The notes under the pieces: generated by a model
Told to the model about the DNA's origin: nothing
The model's input: the letters and a program-made list of their open reading frames with translations, nothing else
Database searches by the model: none
Shown here: piece after piece, positions 20,201 to 27,416 of the stretch
How the letters are laid out: the number at the start of each line of letters is the position of its first letter
Position numbering within the stretch: position 1 is the stretch's first letter
Made by a program: the position numbers and the translations under genes
From: a virus
Virus record (IMG/VR): IMGVR_UViG_3300044712_000083
Span: 50,192 to 114,191 of that record
Strand: one strand, 5' to 3'
DNA: 64,000 bases

Positions 20201-23200
20201 CTTTAGCTTCAATAGAAACCTCACCTCTACGCTCATTACCTTTCACTGTAGGAACAATGATTAAAGGAGTAGTTTCTAGCGAATCATCGGTAATTAATTG
20301 CGCATCTTGTGCAGAAGTTCTTGTTTGATAGTCAGGTTGATCTTTACCATTCTCATCTTTATATGTATTGTAAACAGGTACACCAAAAGATGCCTCAATG
20401 CTTTCAGGAATTAACTCATCACTAGCTAAGTATTCTTCACGATCTTGAGCATGTTGTTCTTTAATCTGCTTAATAAGATCTTCATCAGTTCCTTTTCGGA
20501 ACATAGATTCTCCACCATACTTCTCGCTCCATCTAAATTCTTCAGTAGGCATTACTTGATATACTGCCTCATCTAATACACGCTTTTCAAATACTTCATC
20601 TGTCTCACCTTCCTTACGTACAATACGCTCTCCGAACTCATTAATTACATGTAACTTTCCATCCTCATCCTCTTCTACAACTACCATAGGTAACATAGTC
20701 TTATGATCAACATCATTTGTAGCAAGATGTTGAGTTAATCCTGGGATACCTAAAGTAACTTGTGTTTTAAAGTTAACGATTACACCCTTAACTCTATTTC
20801 TAAGTTCTGTAGGAAAGTTTGAAAGACGTGCACCAAAACGAACTGATCTATCATATCCTTCAAACTGTTGAGAAGGAATTGTAGAAGAAGCAATATCAGC
20901 TGTGTCTTTCTTACTAGTTGTTTCTATAGTGTTATCTATAGGACCTACTGGAACGCTAGACTTATCTTCTGTACCAAGGATAGCTTTTTGTAAAGCTTTA
21001 TCTTTTCTTAACTTCTCCTCTTCAGCTAATTGTTCTTCGTATTCTTTAATTGTATTCTGAAATGAATCTAAGATTGTAGCCTTAGACATTTGTTGTGCAA
21101 TTAAGTTATCTAACTCAGAAGTTAATTCACCAACTTTAGCAATTAATGCATTAGTTTTAATTTGTAAGCTAGGAATCTTTAACTCATCAGCAAAGTCATT
21201 GATGTCAGATTCTAATTGTAATACAGCTTCTGTAAATCCTAGACGCTGTTCAATAAACAATTTAGCACCTTCTTCTCCTTGGAACTTTTCAATCTGTTCT
21301 TGTAAAGCTTCAATGTTCAAAGGCATACCAGGATTCTCTTCTCTAAGTCTCTTGATATAATCGCTTAATAAAGATAAAGCATCTGTCAATGCTTCTTGTG
21401 TAGCCTGTAATAAATCTTGATTGTATTTAATAGCATCGTTTGTATTGTCAATTAAGTCTTCTAATACATTGATGTCTTTCTTAACTTGCTCAAGAATGTC
21501 ACTAGCTTCTCCTTCCATAGTATCCATATTATCATATAGATTCTCAATGTAAGGAATAGCAGATTCTAATTCTGTTTTCTCAGCCTCAAGACTTGCAATC
21601 TCTTCTGTTAAATCATTTGCAAGTTTAGCTAGATTATTAATCGTAGTCTTTACTTTCTTAGTTAGCTTCTTACCACCATCTACTTCTGAATTAATTTTCT
21701 TTAATTCTTCTTCTGCAGTAGCTAAACGTTCTTTGTTCTTTGTAAGCTTCTCTGTAACCTCATCTAATCTTTCTTTTGTATTGTTGTAAAGATCAGTGAT
21801 CATCTTAGTTCTTAGGTAAGATGGATCTGTAGAAAGTGTATCTTCTGAAGATAAGTAATCCTCTAATGCTTGTTGCTCCTCAGCAGTTAACTTACCTATA
21901 GCTTGAAGCATTGCTTGTTTATAGCCTTTCTTAGCTTTAAACATAGACTGCTTAACTTCTCTTGTAACAGTTTTACCTTTAGCATTCTTATACTTGAATA
22001 CTAATGCATCTTTTACTGGATCATATTCTAATGTACCTTCAGTACCTTTTCCTTCCTCATCTTTAACTCCGTGGTGAAGATACTTCTTATTCCAGTTAGC
22101 TAAATAGAATTTAAGCTTGCTATTCTTAGCAGCATCAGCAGTATCACCTACATGTAACTTGTTGAAATAGTTAGCAGGAACATCTAACTCTGTACCATCA
22201 GATTCTTTAATACGATATGTACCATCCTCGTTCTTTCCAATTAAAGTGAACTTAGGAGATTTGTAAACGTCTTCACCTTTCTCATTCTGTGTAGCAGGAC
22301 GTGGAGAATAATACTCTTTACCAATCTGTAAGTTTAAATCACCATTCTTAGCTTTAACTTTGATAGTTTCGTTCTCACCAGCTTGTTCAGCTGCCTTACG
22401 CATTTCTTCTTGCAGCTTTTCTTTCATATCCATTACGACATACTTTAATGGATTATCAACGATATCGTTGTATTCTGCAATGAATTTACTTCTACGTAAT
22501 GCTAACTCCATCACGTCTACAGCAGACTGAGTTAGTTCTTTCTTATCATCATTATCTAATAATGGAAGCTCATCAATTTTTGCAAGTATTGCATCTCTTG
22601 TTTCATTTGCAATCTCACCAGTGGTGTTTGCTTCTTGAATTGCTGCACTAACATCAATTTCACCTAATGATGTTTCTAATTGAGGAATACGTCTGTTATA
22701 ATCAGTTACTTTAGCTTTAGCATAAGTTAACTTGTTGATGATAGATTTCGGATACAAAGGCTTCTTTGTTTCAGGATCTATCATTCCTTCATACTTCAAC
22801 TTAATACCTTCGTGAATCTTAGCTGTAGTATTAGCCTGCTCTTGAATAGCATCTAATCTAGCAATGAAAGATTCTTTATTATCAGTCTCAGCTGCTTTAC
22901 CAGATTTTTGTAAATCTTCAAAATCACTAATAGCTTGTTGTCTAAGTTCATTGATTTCTAAATCAATAGCTTCTTTAGCACCATACTCTAAACGTGCAGC
23001 AATAGAAGCATGTAAGTAATCAAATTCCTTATCTTTAGATTCTAGTTTATCATTTGCAACAATTGCATCTGCACGTTCTTTTTGAGCAGCTGCACCAATT
23101 TTAACAAAGTCATTTACTGCTTTTAACTTATCACCAATCATACTATCGTTCCAAGCTTTGATTGCTGACTCTCTTAATCTACCTTCTTCTCCACCATAAC

Positions 23201-24626
23201 CTGTAAACCCTCTTTGTTTTACAGTACCAACAACACTAGATAAACCTCCTGAGAATGCCCCTGTAAAAATATTTAGTAAACCCTCGTCTGTAGTTAATGC
23301 TTCTTCAATACCATAGTTTACACCATCCTTAATAATGTCTGCACCTTCTCCTTTGTATTTTTTACTAAAGTAATTTTGTGTAGCATTCTGAATAGCAAAC
23401 TGTGCACCTTCCTCAAATCCTTCTGATTTACTAAAAAGTAATCCACCTACTTTAGCTCCTTGATATAATAACTTTTTAAATCCTGATTGAGGCAATGCGC
23501 TAACATACTTACCTTCTCTCAGCATAGTATTAAGTACCTTTGTTTCACCTTTGAATGTAGATGAAAATACTTTAGGTAACATGATGTGGTTAGTAACTGT
23601 CAACAACGCAGTGTTTGCTAACCAGCTGTAGTTACCTACACGCTCAGCATAGTCATTAATCTCAGCCAATGCATCATCATCTGGAGCATAACCATGTTTT
23701 TGTTTATACTCAGCAATCATCTTCTCTCTAAACTCTTGAGAGTTATTCAACGCTTCAAAACCTGCCTCAGATGCAGTAGCAGTTGTAGCTACAATTGATT
23801 TATTAACTACTGCAGGATCTTTAAGTTTACCTCCTACAGATGCTTTTGCTCTTGCTAAAATTTCTTCAAGTCTAGATGTAGTGTTTGCAATAGACGCAGA
23901 TTCTCCTGCTACAACTCCTTCACCAATTACAGCATCTGCTTCAGCTGCCCACTTAGCACCAAATCCAGAAATTTTAGATGTGACACCTAAAGCTTTTAAT
24001 GCACCACCCCAAACAAAACCAGCACCAATAGAACCTACTGTATATCCTAAGTTCTTTACAATGTTATCAAAGAAGAAGTTACCTGTAAATAAGTTAGCAG
24101 GTTCCCACCAATTACCTTTTTTCTCACGTTCTGTTTTGTAATGAGCGTAATTGTTTTCTAATTGTTGTGTATACTCATTAAGACTTTCAGATAAATCATT
24201 CTTCCAAAATGAAGTAGCATCTTGATCACCAATAGCTTTGGTAATACCATATACTGTTCCTACAGTACCATTAATGAATGCACTTGATGCAATACCTGCG
24301 AATTTAGCAACACCATTGATTGCTTTATCACCAAGAGATTGTTGCTGCGCATACATCTCTTCGTTATCTCTACCAGCATAAAATTTTGGATAACGTCCTG
24401 AAAAATCAATCTCACTTCCAGGAATAGAAGGCAAGTCATTTCCTTTACTTGTGGTTTGTAATGCTAAGTTGTTAAACATTTCCACCTGATTAAGAGGACC
24501 AGCACTTGCTCTAGGAGCAGATGCGCCACGTATTCTTGGTAGGTTCGCTGTTTCATCTGGAAAAACTACACCTAGATTCTCAGTAGGTTTGAATCCTTTG
24601 AATTCTTCTGGAAGTTGATCTGCCAT
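11280..24626 (-). CDS. giant virion RNA polymerase protein with C-terminal NADAR domain
   Basis: This 4448-residue protein carries the DFDID motif (residues about 3404-3408, in GSDFDIDKLS), the DxDxD metal-binding loop of the crAss-like virion RNA polymerase family, known from Cellulophaga phage phi14:2 gp66. A lysine-containing segment, PKITGGQK, near 3276 is a plausible partner of the second double-psi barrel. The N-terminal 200 residues contain hydrophobic Gly/Ala-rich segments. Residues about 940-1225 are predicted coiled coil. Near 2030 the zincin-like helix YHEAFEAV lacks the second His of HExxH. Residues about 4243-4400 match the NADAR (YbiA-like) family: INVMFTSGEYKDLSNFAF, VEGALQASKL, a central WD, and LLETG. 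It is far larger than phi14:2 gp66, so it may be processed. It is coupled (1-base overlap) to the 900-residue gene upstream. Confidence 0.9.
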   Translation of the reverse strand: MADQLPEEFKGFKPTENLGVVFPDETANLPRIRGASAPRASAGPLNQVEMFNNLALQTTSKGNDLPSIPGSEIDFSGRYPKFYAGRDNEEMYAQQQSLGDKAINGVAKFAGIASSAFINGTVGTVYGITKAIGDQDATSFWKNDLSESLNEYTQQLENNYAHYKTEREKKGNWWEPANLFTGNFFFDNIVKNLGYTVGSIGAGFVWGGALKALGVTSKISGFGAKWAAEADAVIGEGVVAGESASIANTTSRLEEILARAKASVGGKLKDPAVVNKSIVATTATASEAGFEALNNSQEFREKMIAEYKQKHGYAPDDDALAEINDYAERVGNYSWLANTALLTVTNHIMLPKVFSSTFKGETKVLNTMLREGKYVSALPQSGFKKLLYQGAKVGGLLFSKSEGFEEGAQFAIQNATQNYFSKKYKGEGADIIKDGVNYGIEEALTTDEGLLNIFTGAFSGGLSSVVGTVKQRGFTGYGGEEGRLRESAIKAWNDSMIGDKLKAVNDFVKIGAAAQKERADAIVANDKLESKDKEFDYLHASIAARLEYGAKEAIDLEINELRQQAISDFEDLQKSGKAAETDNKESFIARLDAIQEQANTTAKIHEGIKLKYEGMIDPETKKPLYPKSIINKLTYAKAKVTDYNRRIPQLETSLGEIDVSAAIQEANTTGEIANETRDAILAKIDELPLLDNDDKKELTQSAVDVMELALRRSKFIAEYNDIVDNPLKYVVMDMKEKLQEEMRKAAEQAGENETIKVKAKNGDLNLQIGKEYYSPRPATQNEKGEDVYKSPKFTLIGKNEDGTYRIKESDGTELDVPANYFNKLHVGDTADAAKNSKLKFYLANWNKKYLHHGVKDEEGKGTEGTLEYDPVKDALVFKYKNAKGKTVTREVKQSMFKAKKGYKQAMLQAIGKLTAEEQQALEDYLSSEDTLSTDPSYLRTKMITDLYNNTKERLDEVTEKLTKNKERLATAEEELKKINSEVDGGKKLTKKVKTTINNLAKLANDLTEEIASLEAEKTELESAIPYIENLYDNMDTMEGEASDILEQVKKDINVLEDLIDNTNDAIKYNQDLLQATQEALTDALSLLSDYIKRLREENPGMPLNIEALQEQIEKFQGEEGAKLFIEQRLGFTEAVLQLESDINDFADELKIPSLQIKTNALIAKVGELTSELDNLIAQQMSKATILDSFQNTIKEYEEQLAEEEKLRKDKALQKAILGTEDKSSVPVGPIDNTIETTSKKDTADIASSTIPSQQFEGYDRSVRFGARLSNFPTELRNRVKGVIVNFKTQVTLGIPGLTQHLATNDVDHKTMLPMVVVEEDEDGKLHVINEFGERIVRKEGETDEVFEKRVLDEAVYQVMPTEEFRWSEKYGGESMFRKGTDEDLIKQIKEQHAQDREEYLASDELIPESIEASFGVPVYNTYKDENGKDQPDYQTRTSAQDAQLITDDSLETTPLIIVPTVKGNERRGEVSIEAKVGMPLLALRNGLAKLVNRNFNKKEAEVIYEMILRLSNNIFKDGNAISSDSPEIIEWLKTVVYWGTPKDSEGNKKDPGFSSIFFEYANDEEDSLLLSMSGKGLKIPFTPTELERRKEGIIAIIQGMYGNVNSTQATKNWDAPYYQITGVNEEGELTKVRWENYQSFLLSNKNPDGSARATEDIPLATRLKPIEAATDINRDSIYFTINGKREYYRSKVETAEKKAEKKATASNRKAMASKKLTPASKANKPKKTTSEPKPTKTNGKDLNTTQLESHPYLGEIEYTAVKEGDGYAVDVKINDEMRSVASDPEHQEAVNKLFAIAKIAYPADAPLDFETAKDLEPEELFKIATQLIISAQLMQNKTTPQEVAEEEVVEEEEVTEEETTDAIADIERRREKNLEDTGDPFDFVPKEPRADGRFSAFYQTTKESDIFDTYEEAVDWINSKYDEELAALETAEEETTSEEPTAEQLLKQERRKSRRNNSKYRLAKLLESINHYEGENWEKVAAFMKANFPTIPLYRVKNLIQGANGVRAFGMLKDSAIYLAENAEVGSIYHEAFEAVMDMFTTPAERSALRAEFRARTGTFVDRETGRTIEYSKASNDEIREQMAEEARDYFQYGKRPVAANKEKSAIAQFFADLWQFIKELFVGPQAKSNLEKIFQQMGSGYYAQSSANESALSFANKGIIDIEDAFGDNASKYRVAGLTSAQLNDILQNMTFEAVISILERPDTNFFEFNNVNKDILYDELKDITLELFETNIELLKELRNSKKIEEDVYTKLVTNQNNLLSVVNQQWDNIFSELDSYLKKFGIEFDENDNVILNDENNSGRGDYQQADKIDSLKKANAAVKLLISSLPQVDPVTGEFVETALGGVRLIPTAQAYVTIQNAVVGARNVEEMIDNLTDLAKRDKNYERVVNRLTHNGDLSDLATEGDVNLVNAFWRLFKKQNPDVKNVYILANGDIQVGDSNFSTAARQVKKDFLAGLTNRARTGSLYIQKSGVNYVGKKGSLSKVDLKKTAGQIAFLNNLGIKGFTRSEVDRLNVQDRKNFDDAVKGIYESISKGSKIISNQGKTLDIDGRLNTLSELKAKIDNPEFSSTYYNINGEKTQTFIGPNAASELFDVLSKIDNLEELRDTRYSYILTDDFARNSVLIKSMFTSKGFRKENSERYFKPGVADGMNNAVTNKKKPSSKLNFKERTILEMNLNEAGYFLSLVPGDASMEWMNYMGKHVTAKDPEEVLNIFKGYFMDELSLSRDTNRTFVQNKQETRSKKDLRFFKAILADDAAKTETERNALHDKIVNAEGSIEKVYEKYEKEINKAIVNFITKDANAFTENVLKQYEIVTESTKDENSYKVEDLPFITKSTISKEQFNKIMYAQTANYMIANIELHKLLYSDPYQYADELKRIKNFNSPGQKIMAGSPKMNKAMERVYNEGFEKGGIGYSNFIRDHFRTITLADVKAIHDLKGYMGKAYDETDGGGMITFPAHRKFRIRAGEWNSAEERQYRYDIAWEKRDKKQKLSPQEEELLAKGNPGVKSAYTPLKPISRGNKDNGKDYNDIMLDKFALFPLSYRILHELSEKDEAGNLVNSTNALKLYDKMIAEDIDYAVYASGRKVGAEQVNDLYDKSGAMNTAKFKGIVNVPFGIIDIQSEVPSKSEDIVTRGSQATKLITMDFMAGGVPVDYMPGKEFEERFIAWSQETNKETASKLYKEIKNNQALLEAITETGYQTLLKKLGLTKTKDGYVVSNIDKVIDLLTSSIASRDVNDNVISALEGMRAGQVIMEATPAYDQLRNILYSIADSTVISPKITGGQKVQMSSRLLETVNAKKDPVKGKAYISEVLKFYVDDDGQRVCEIMVGRWFKSDKTDEELMNYFNNTEEGKAQLAAITGIAFRIPTQKQNSIDAFRIAKFLPAEFGDSVIVPGPLVQKAGSDFDIDKLSIYFKNLRTGKNGYPEVIPFYGIGKEARAKFAEMYDSMNKDEASLYDELFEEAQKESFIEGDLKAAITAVEKREAVIDSLYKKSLQNAYIQSSENLVTSPENFEQLTKPNSADQLKGLATEINGLLGIQEIDYSSPGNMLSREFMSKLRHAFVTGKYAIGIAAVNQTNHANNQRMFMFLDRPKIENMSEEDQMWLGDGVINFEMKNEVDHPTLGKVVTLSMIKNKAKEYISDILGQFIDGYVDIAKGPWIMELGATPNVASTWMFLVKAGVPIRDVAMFMNQPIIRDFLRKLESQGYSWLFNDGVLEDTLNDYSSTMSEKSTKIPDADTLAGLVGKKVSKLTSSEKAEQRYMLKEFLKYARMANHLYQVTQGSNFDTATINDPFIVFKKQMQLDKAQGTMFSSLNSEGTVVPGVDMLMEESFIKNLYDYIKEIRDGLAKFLISDSGNIRPLMHRVLEPYVDMSDRDFTKVAQMAVKSLFDWAVQVDGNMAAFIPELLISDKENFANKMMNFVNEVKANPTHDLYNNQVINSLRMTSIDQDGSNVYNIQIINKDNKVYDQNQIIYAFEEIKNYLKGRENEDLYKNLVNVAVLQSGLTSSPISFTSLLPYEDFTDIYNAALSKIDKMTNLDDFYTMNAFQRNNWNNSDVVPTKRGKYKVSEATGRKFNPDLILPKSVKQAVAFKNLPMIIKISAFSKESNSDVITYTWEDPKLTSKQKFAMRAKGDYSFIYKGLFQRVKDADGKPYMRTNIGSDGKTYKSYIYKMINALGDGFRANEYYDTNRASVIDNGYIKVVNAQNSKGQRISKSEVTDENVLYYFDKSLGTPVQNEQTEDVEKINVMFTSGEYKDLSNFAFKRFRTLIAGKYKVFLTVEGALQASKLLYTNSYLKTRKLTADQQKTLDSLVKANGYNAKKIGEGIKDLNTKQWDGAYNKVMKKLMTESFTQNPDKLEKLLETGNMEITHKLGGVEQDKGRFSKIIMEVRDELRGDQGDAVVENPTAEETVLLRGKPWNKADVTAENLLAAGFSIKEIGKILNDLIC

Positions 24627-27328
24627 TATCTATTCTTTTTTTGCATTAATAAATCAAGTTGCGATGGACTAATTCCATGCGAAGCATTTTGTAATACTGG
24701 ATTTAATTGTCCATCAGGTAAATACTTAGGAAGTCCTTGTGGATAATCAATAGGATCAGGATATAAAACTTTTTTACCATTTGATCCTGGAACATTATAT
24801 AATTCAAACCAAACAGATGCTGGATTTGCTTTATCACTAATTAAATTACCAGATACTCTACTATATTTTGTTCCTTTTAAATGAATAAACTTATCTGAAT
24901 TAAACCAAGGTACACCTGGTGCTTTTGCAGTTGTACCATCTTCATTTAATTTTAAAATTACTTCTGGAGTAGGAGTTAAGTCATATGCTGGATTACCAGT
25001 CATAAATGTATAATCTTCAGCATCAACTATTACACTAGCTCTACCTTTACTAGAAGTAGTAACCATTTTATATTTTGCTTTACCATCTATGTCAGAAATT
25101 TCAAATATGGTTTTAGCACCTGGTGCATTAGCTACAGTGTTGTATTGATCAGGATTAAATGAAGAATCCTCATTTAAACCTGAACTATATTTTTCAAGAA
25201 CTGTTGCTCTATTTTGTGCAATTGTAGCTGCATTATCTGTACCCTCTTTAACAGGTTCAATATATGGAGCTTTCATATATCCTGCAGCAGCATACAATTT
25301 ACCAACTGCTTGAGCAATTTTTGTATTAATAGAACTAGCTAACAAGTTACCTGCTTTTGTTACTTCAGGATGAGTTACAATTGAACTTGCTAAACCAAAT
25401 AAACCTTCTCTTTCACGAACTAATGCATCTTTGATTATATCATAACGCTCTCCATACTTTGCTTTTAGTTTTCTTTCAGCTAATGCAGCGTTTGCTTTTT
25501 GAGAAGCATCAACTGTAAATCCTCCAAAAACATTAAATTGCTTTGGAACTAGTTTAGCAAATTCTACAATATCTTGTTTAGGAATTAAAGCGTTCATTCC
25601 TCCTGGAAGAGCCACTTTAACATCATTCACCTTACTTAAAACATCTGTGTATTCAGATACATCTTCTCCTTCAGCTGCAACAATTGCTTTAGCTTTCTCT
25701 AAAGTCTTTTTAATTCTAGCTCCTTTTGCAGAAACAGAATCATTTGTTTTAATGAAGTCTCTAATCAATCCATGATAGTCACCATCTACACTAGCAGGAT
25801 TTTCAGTAAATTGACTAACTAATCTACCAGCAAATCTATCGATCATTGCTTCATAACTTTTATCATCCCCACCTGACCATTTTTCAATAGACTTAAGTAC
25901 TTCCTCGTCACTTAGATTAGGCTTATTTCTTTTAACCCATTGAATAGCTAATTGTCTAGCAGTAGCAGCTTGTTTTTCTACATCTGCTTGATAACCCGCT
26001 TCGTAATCATTTTTAATTGCTTCAGGATCACTAGTATCTAATGGTCCTTTTACTTTCTTCTCATTTACACCAACTTTTTCAGGAAACTGACCATACTTAC
26101 CTTTATACTCAAATCTCCATTTTTGAAAATCAGCTTCTTTATCAGCAGCGTGTTCTTTTCTTAAAGTATTAAATTCACTACGTTGTCTAGCTTCTGTCTG
26201 CAATTGTAAAGCAAACTTTCTATCCATGTCCATTACTTGATACCAAGGATTAATCTTGTATTCAGTAATGTCAGAAACTTCTTTCATCTGAGCAGCTGTG
26301 CCTTGTAAGAAGTTTGTACTATATAGATTAGCTCTTATTGCATCTGCATTCTTAGCAACATAATCAAGATTAGTAACTTCACTGCGTTGTTTCTCAATTG
26401 CAGAAAGTGCACTTACAGCATCTTCTTTAGCTGCTTGTAATACTTGTAGTTTTTCTGGATCATATTCAGAGTTACTAGCAAAGTCAATTGCCATATCAAG
26501 ACGTGCAATCTCTGTTTCTAATTTACCAATGTGTTCAGTAAAAGTAAGATTAGTTGTAGCAGCTAATTGTTCAGGAGTTAAGTCCTTGTTCTCATACATA
26601 CCTGTAATAGCAAGTTGTTGCTTTATTTCAGGTGTAAGAGAATTCTTAAACGCAAGTAATAACTTCTCTGCTGTCTTTCCTTTGAGGTGACGCTCAGCCA
26701 TTACCTTATTAATCTTAGGTGATAATTGTCCTTGAGCATTACGCTCCATTACAACTTTACCATTGACTGTTTCAAACAATTCAGGAACAACTGCCTCATC
26801 AATACCTGTGTCCTTTGCAACTTTTCTAAAGTGCTCCATCACATCTACATAAGGAATGTACTTACCATTGAATTGATCGCCAAGCTCTCCATTCATGTAA
26901 GTTTGCAATTGCTTATCGTAGAAGTCTTTATTCTCAGGCTTTAACAATCCCTTCTTCTCAGCCTCTGCCATCTTCTGATTATTCTTTTTGATTTGAGCAG
27001 CAGAATAAACAGCAGATTGAACGTAAGGATCTTTAATGATTTGAGAAGCCATACCACCAACAGATGATACTAATTGTTGATTAGAGAAGTCTCCAGCAGC
27101 GACTGCTGTAAGATTATCTCCCAAAGCATTGAGTTTAGATTCAATATATGCTTTATCCTGAGGTCTAGGAGCATCTAAGCCAGCTACATTATCAATGTAG
27201 TTTTGAATTTTCTCAACACCTTGATCATACTGTTTTTGCTTATACGCACCAACTTTCATCATCAACTCCACTGGGAGCTGTTGAACGTAGGGTTTGAATT
27301 GCGTTATTGCGTCTTTATATGAAGCCAT
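24626..27328 (-). CDS. virion cargo protein upstream of the RNA polymerase
   Basis: This 900-residue, mostly helical, charged protein begins MASYKDAITQFKPYVQQLPVELMMK. That beginning is similar in style to the protein that precedes the virion RNA polymerase in other crAss-like phages. Long helical stretches between about 100 and 600 alternate with a Gly/Pro-richer C-terminal third. No catalytic motif is evident. The gene is the first of its transcription unit, with a good promoter (27345-27375) 17 bases before the start. The last base overlaps the polymerase gene, so the two are probably translationally coupled. A structural partner of the polymerase or a cargo/ejection protein is the likely role. 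Confidence 0.7.
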   Translation of the reverse strand: MASYKDAITQFKPYVQQLPVELMMKVGAYKQKQYDQGVEKIQNYIDNVAGLDAPRPQDKAYIESKLNALGDNLTAVAAGDFSNQQLVSSVGGMASQIIKDPYVQSAVYSAAQIKKNNQKMAEAEKKGLLKPENKDFYDKQLQTYMNGELGDQFNGKYIPYVDVMEHFRKVAKDTGIDEAVVPELFETVNGKVVMERNAQGQLSPKINKVMAERHLKGKTAEKLLLAFKNSLTPEIKQQLAITGMYENKDLTPEQLAATTNLTFTEHIGKLETEIARLDMAIDFASNSEYDPEKLQVLQAAKEDAVSALSAIEKQRSEVTNLDYVAKNADAIRANLYSTNFLQGTAAQMKEVSDITEYKINPWYQVMDMDRKFALQLQTEARQRSEFNTLRKEHAADKEADFQKWRFEYKGKYGQFPEKVGVNEKKVKGPLDTSDPEAIKNDYEAGYQADVEKQAATARQLAIQWVKRNKPNLSDEEVLKSIEKWSGGDDKSYEAMIDRFAGRLVSQFTENPASVDGDYHGLIRDFIKTNDSVSAKGARIKKTLEKAKAIVAAEGEDVSEYTDVLSKVNDVKVALPGGMNALIPKQDIVEFAKLVPKQFNVFGGFTVDASQKANAALAERKLKAKYGERYDIIKDALVREREGLFGLASSIVTHPEVTKAGNLLASSINTKIAQAVGKLYAAAGYMKAPYIEPVKEGTDNAATIAQNRATVLEKYSSGLNEDSSFNPDQYNTVANAPGAKTIFEISDIDGKAKYKMVTTSSKGRASVIVDAEDYTFMTGNPAYDLTPTPEVILKLNEDGTTAKAPGVPWFNSDKFIHLKGTKYSRVSGNLISDKANPASVWFELYNVPGSNGKKVLYPDPIDYPQGLPKYLPDGQLNPVLQNASHGISPSQLDLLMQKKNR

Positions 27329-27344
27329 AAGAGAGTATAATTAA

Positions 27345-27375
27345 CAAATATAATTTAAAATATTATATATACAAG
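27345..27375 (-). promoter_or_regulatory. Bacteroidota-type promoter of the virion polymerase module
   Basis: The minus strand reads CTTG (27372-27375), a 19-base spacer, then a perfect TATATTTG (27345-27352). The start codon of the 900-residue gene is at 27328, leaving a leader of about ten bases. The 88-base gap also has a weak inverted repeat (AAGTTG/CAACTT) after the upstream gene. Confidence 0.55.
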
Positions 27376-27416
27376 GGCTAGTAACAAAAGTTGTTAATCT
27401 TGTATAATCAACTTGG

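Noticed and set aside
11280-24626. Stop-codon reassignment, as known in some crAss-like phages
   Set aside because: All giant genes are open with the standard code and end at ordinary stops next to the following gene, so no recoding is needed.
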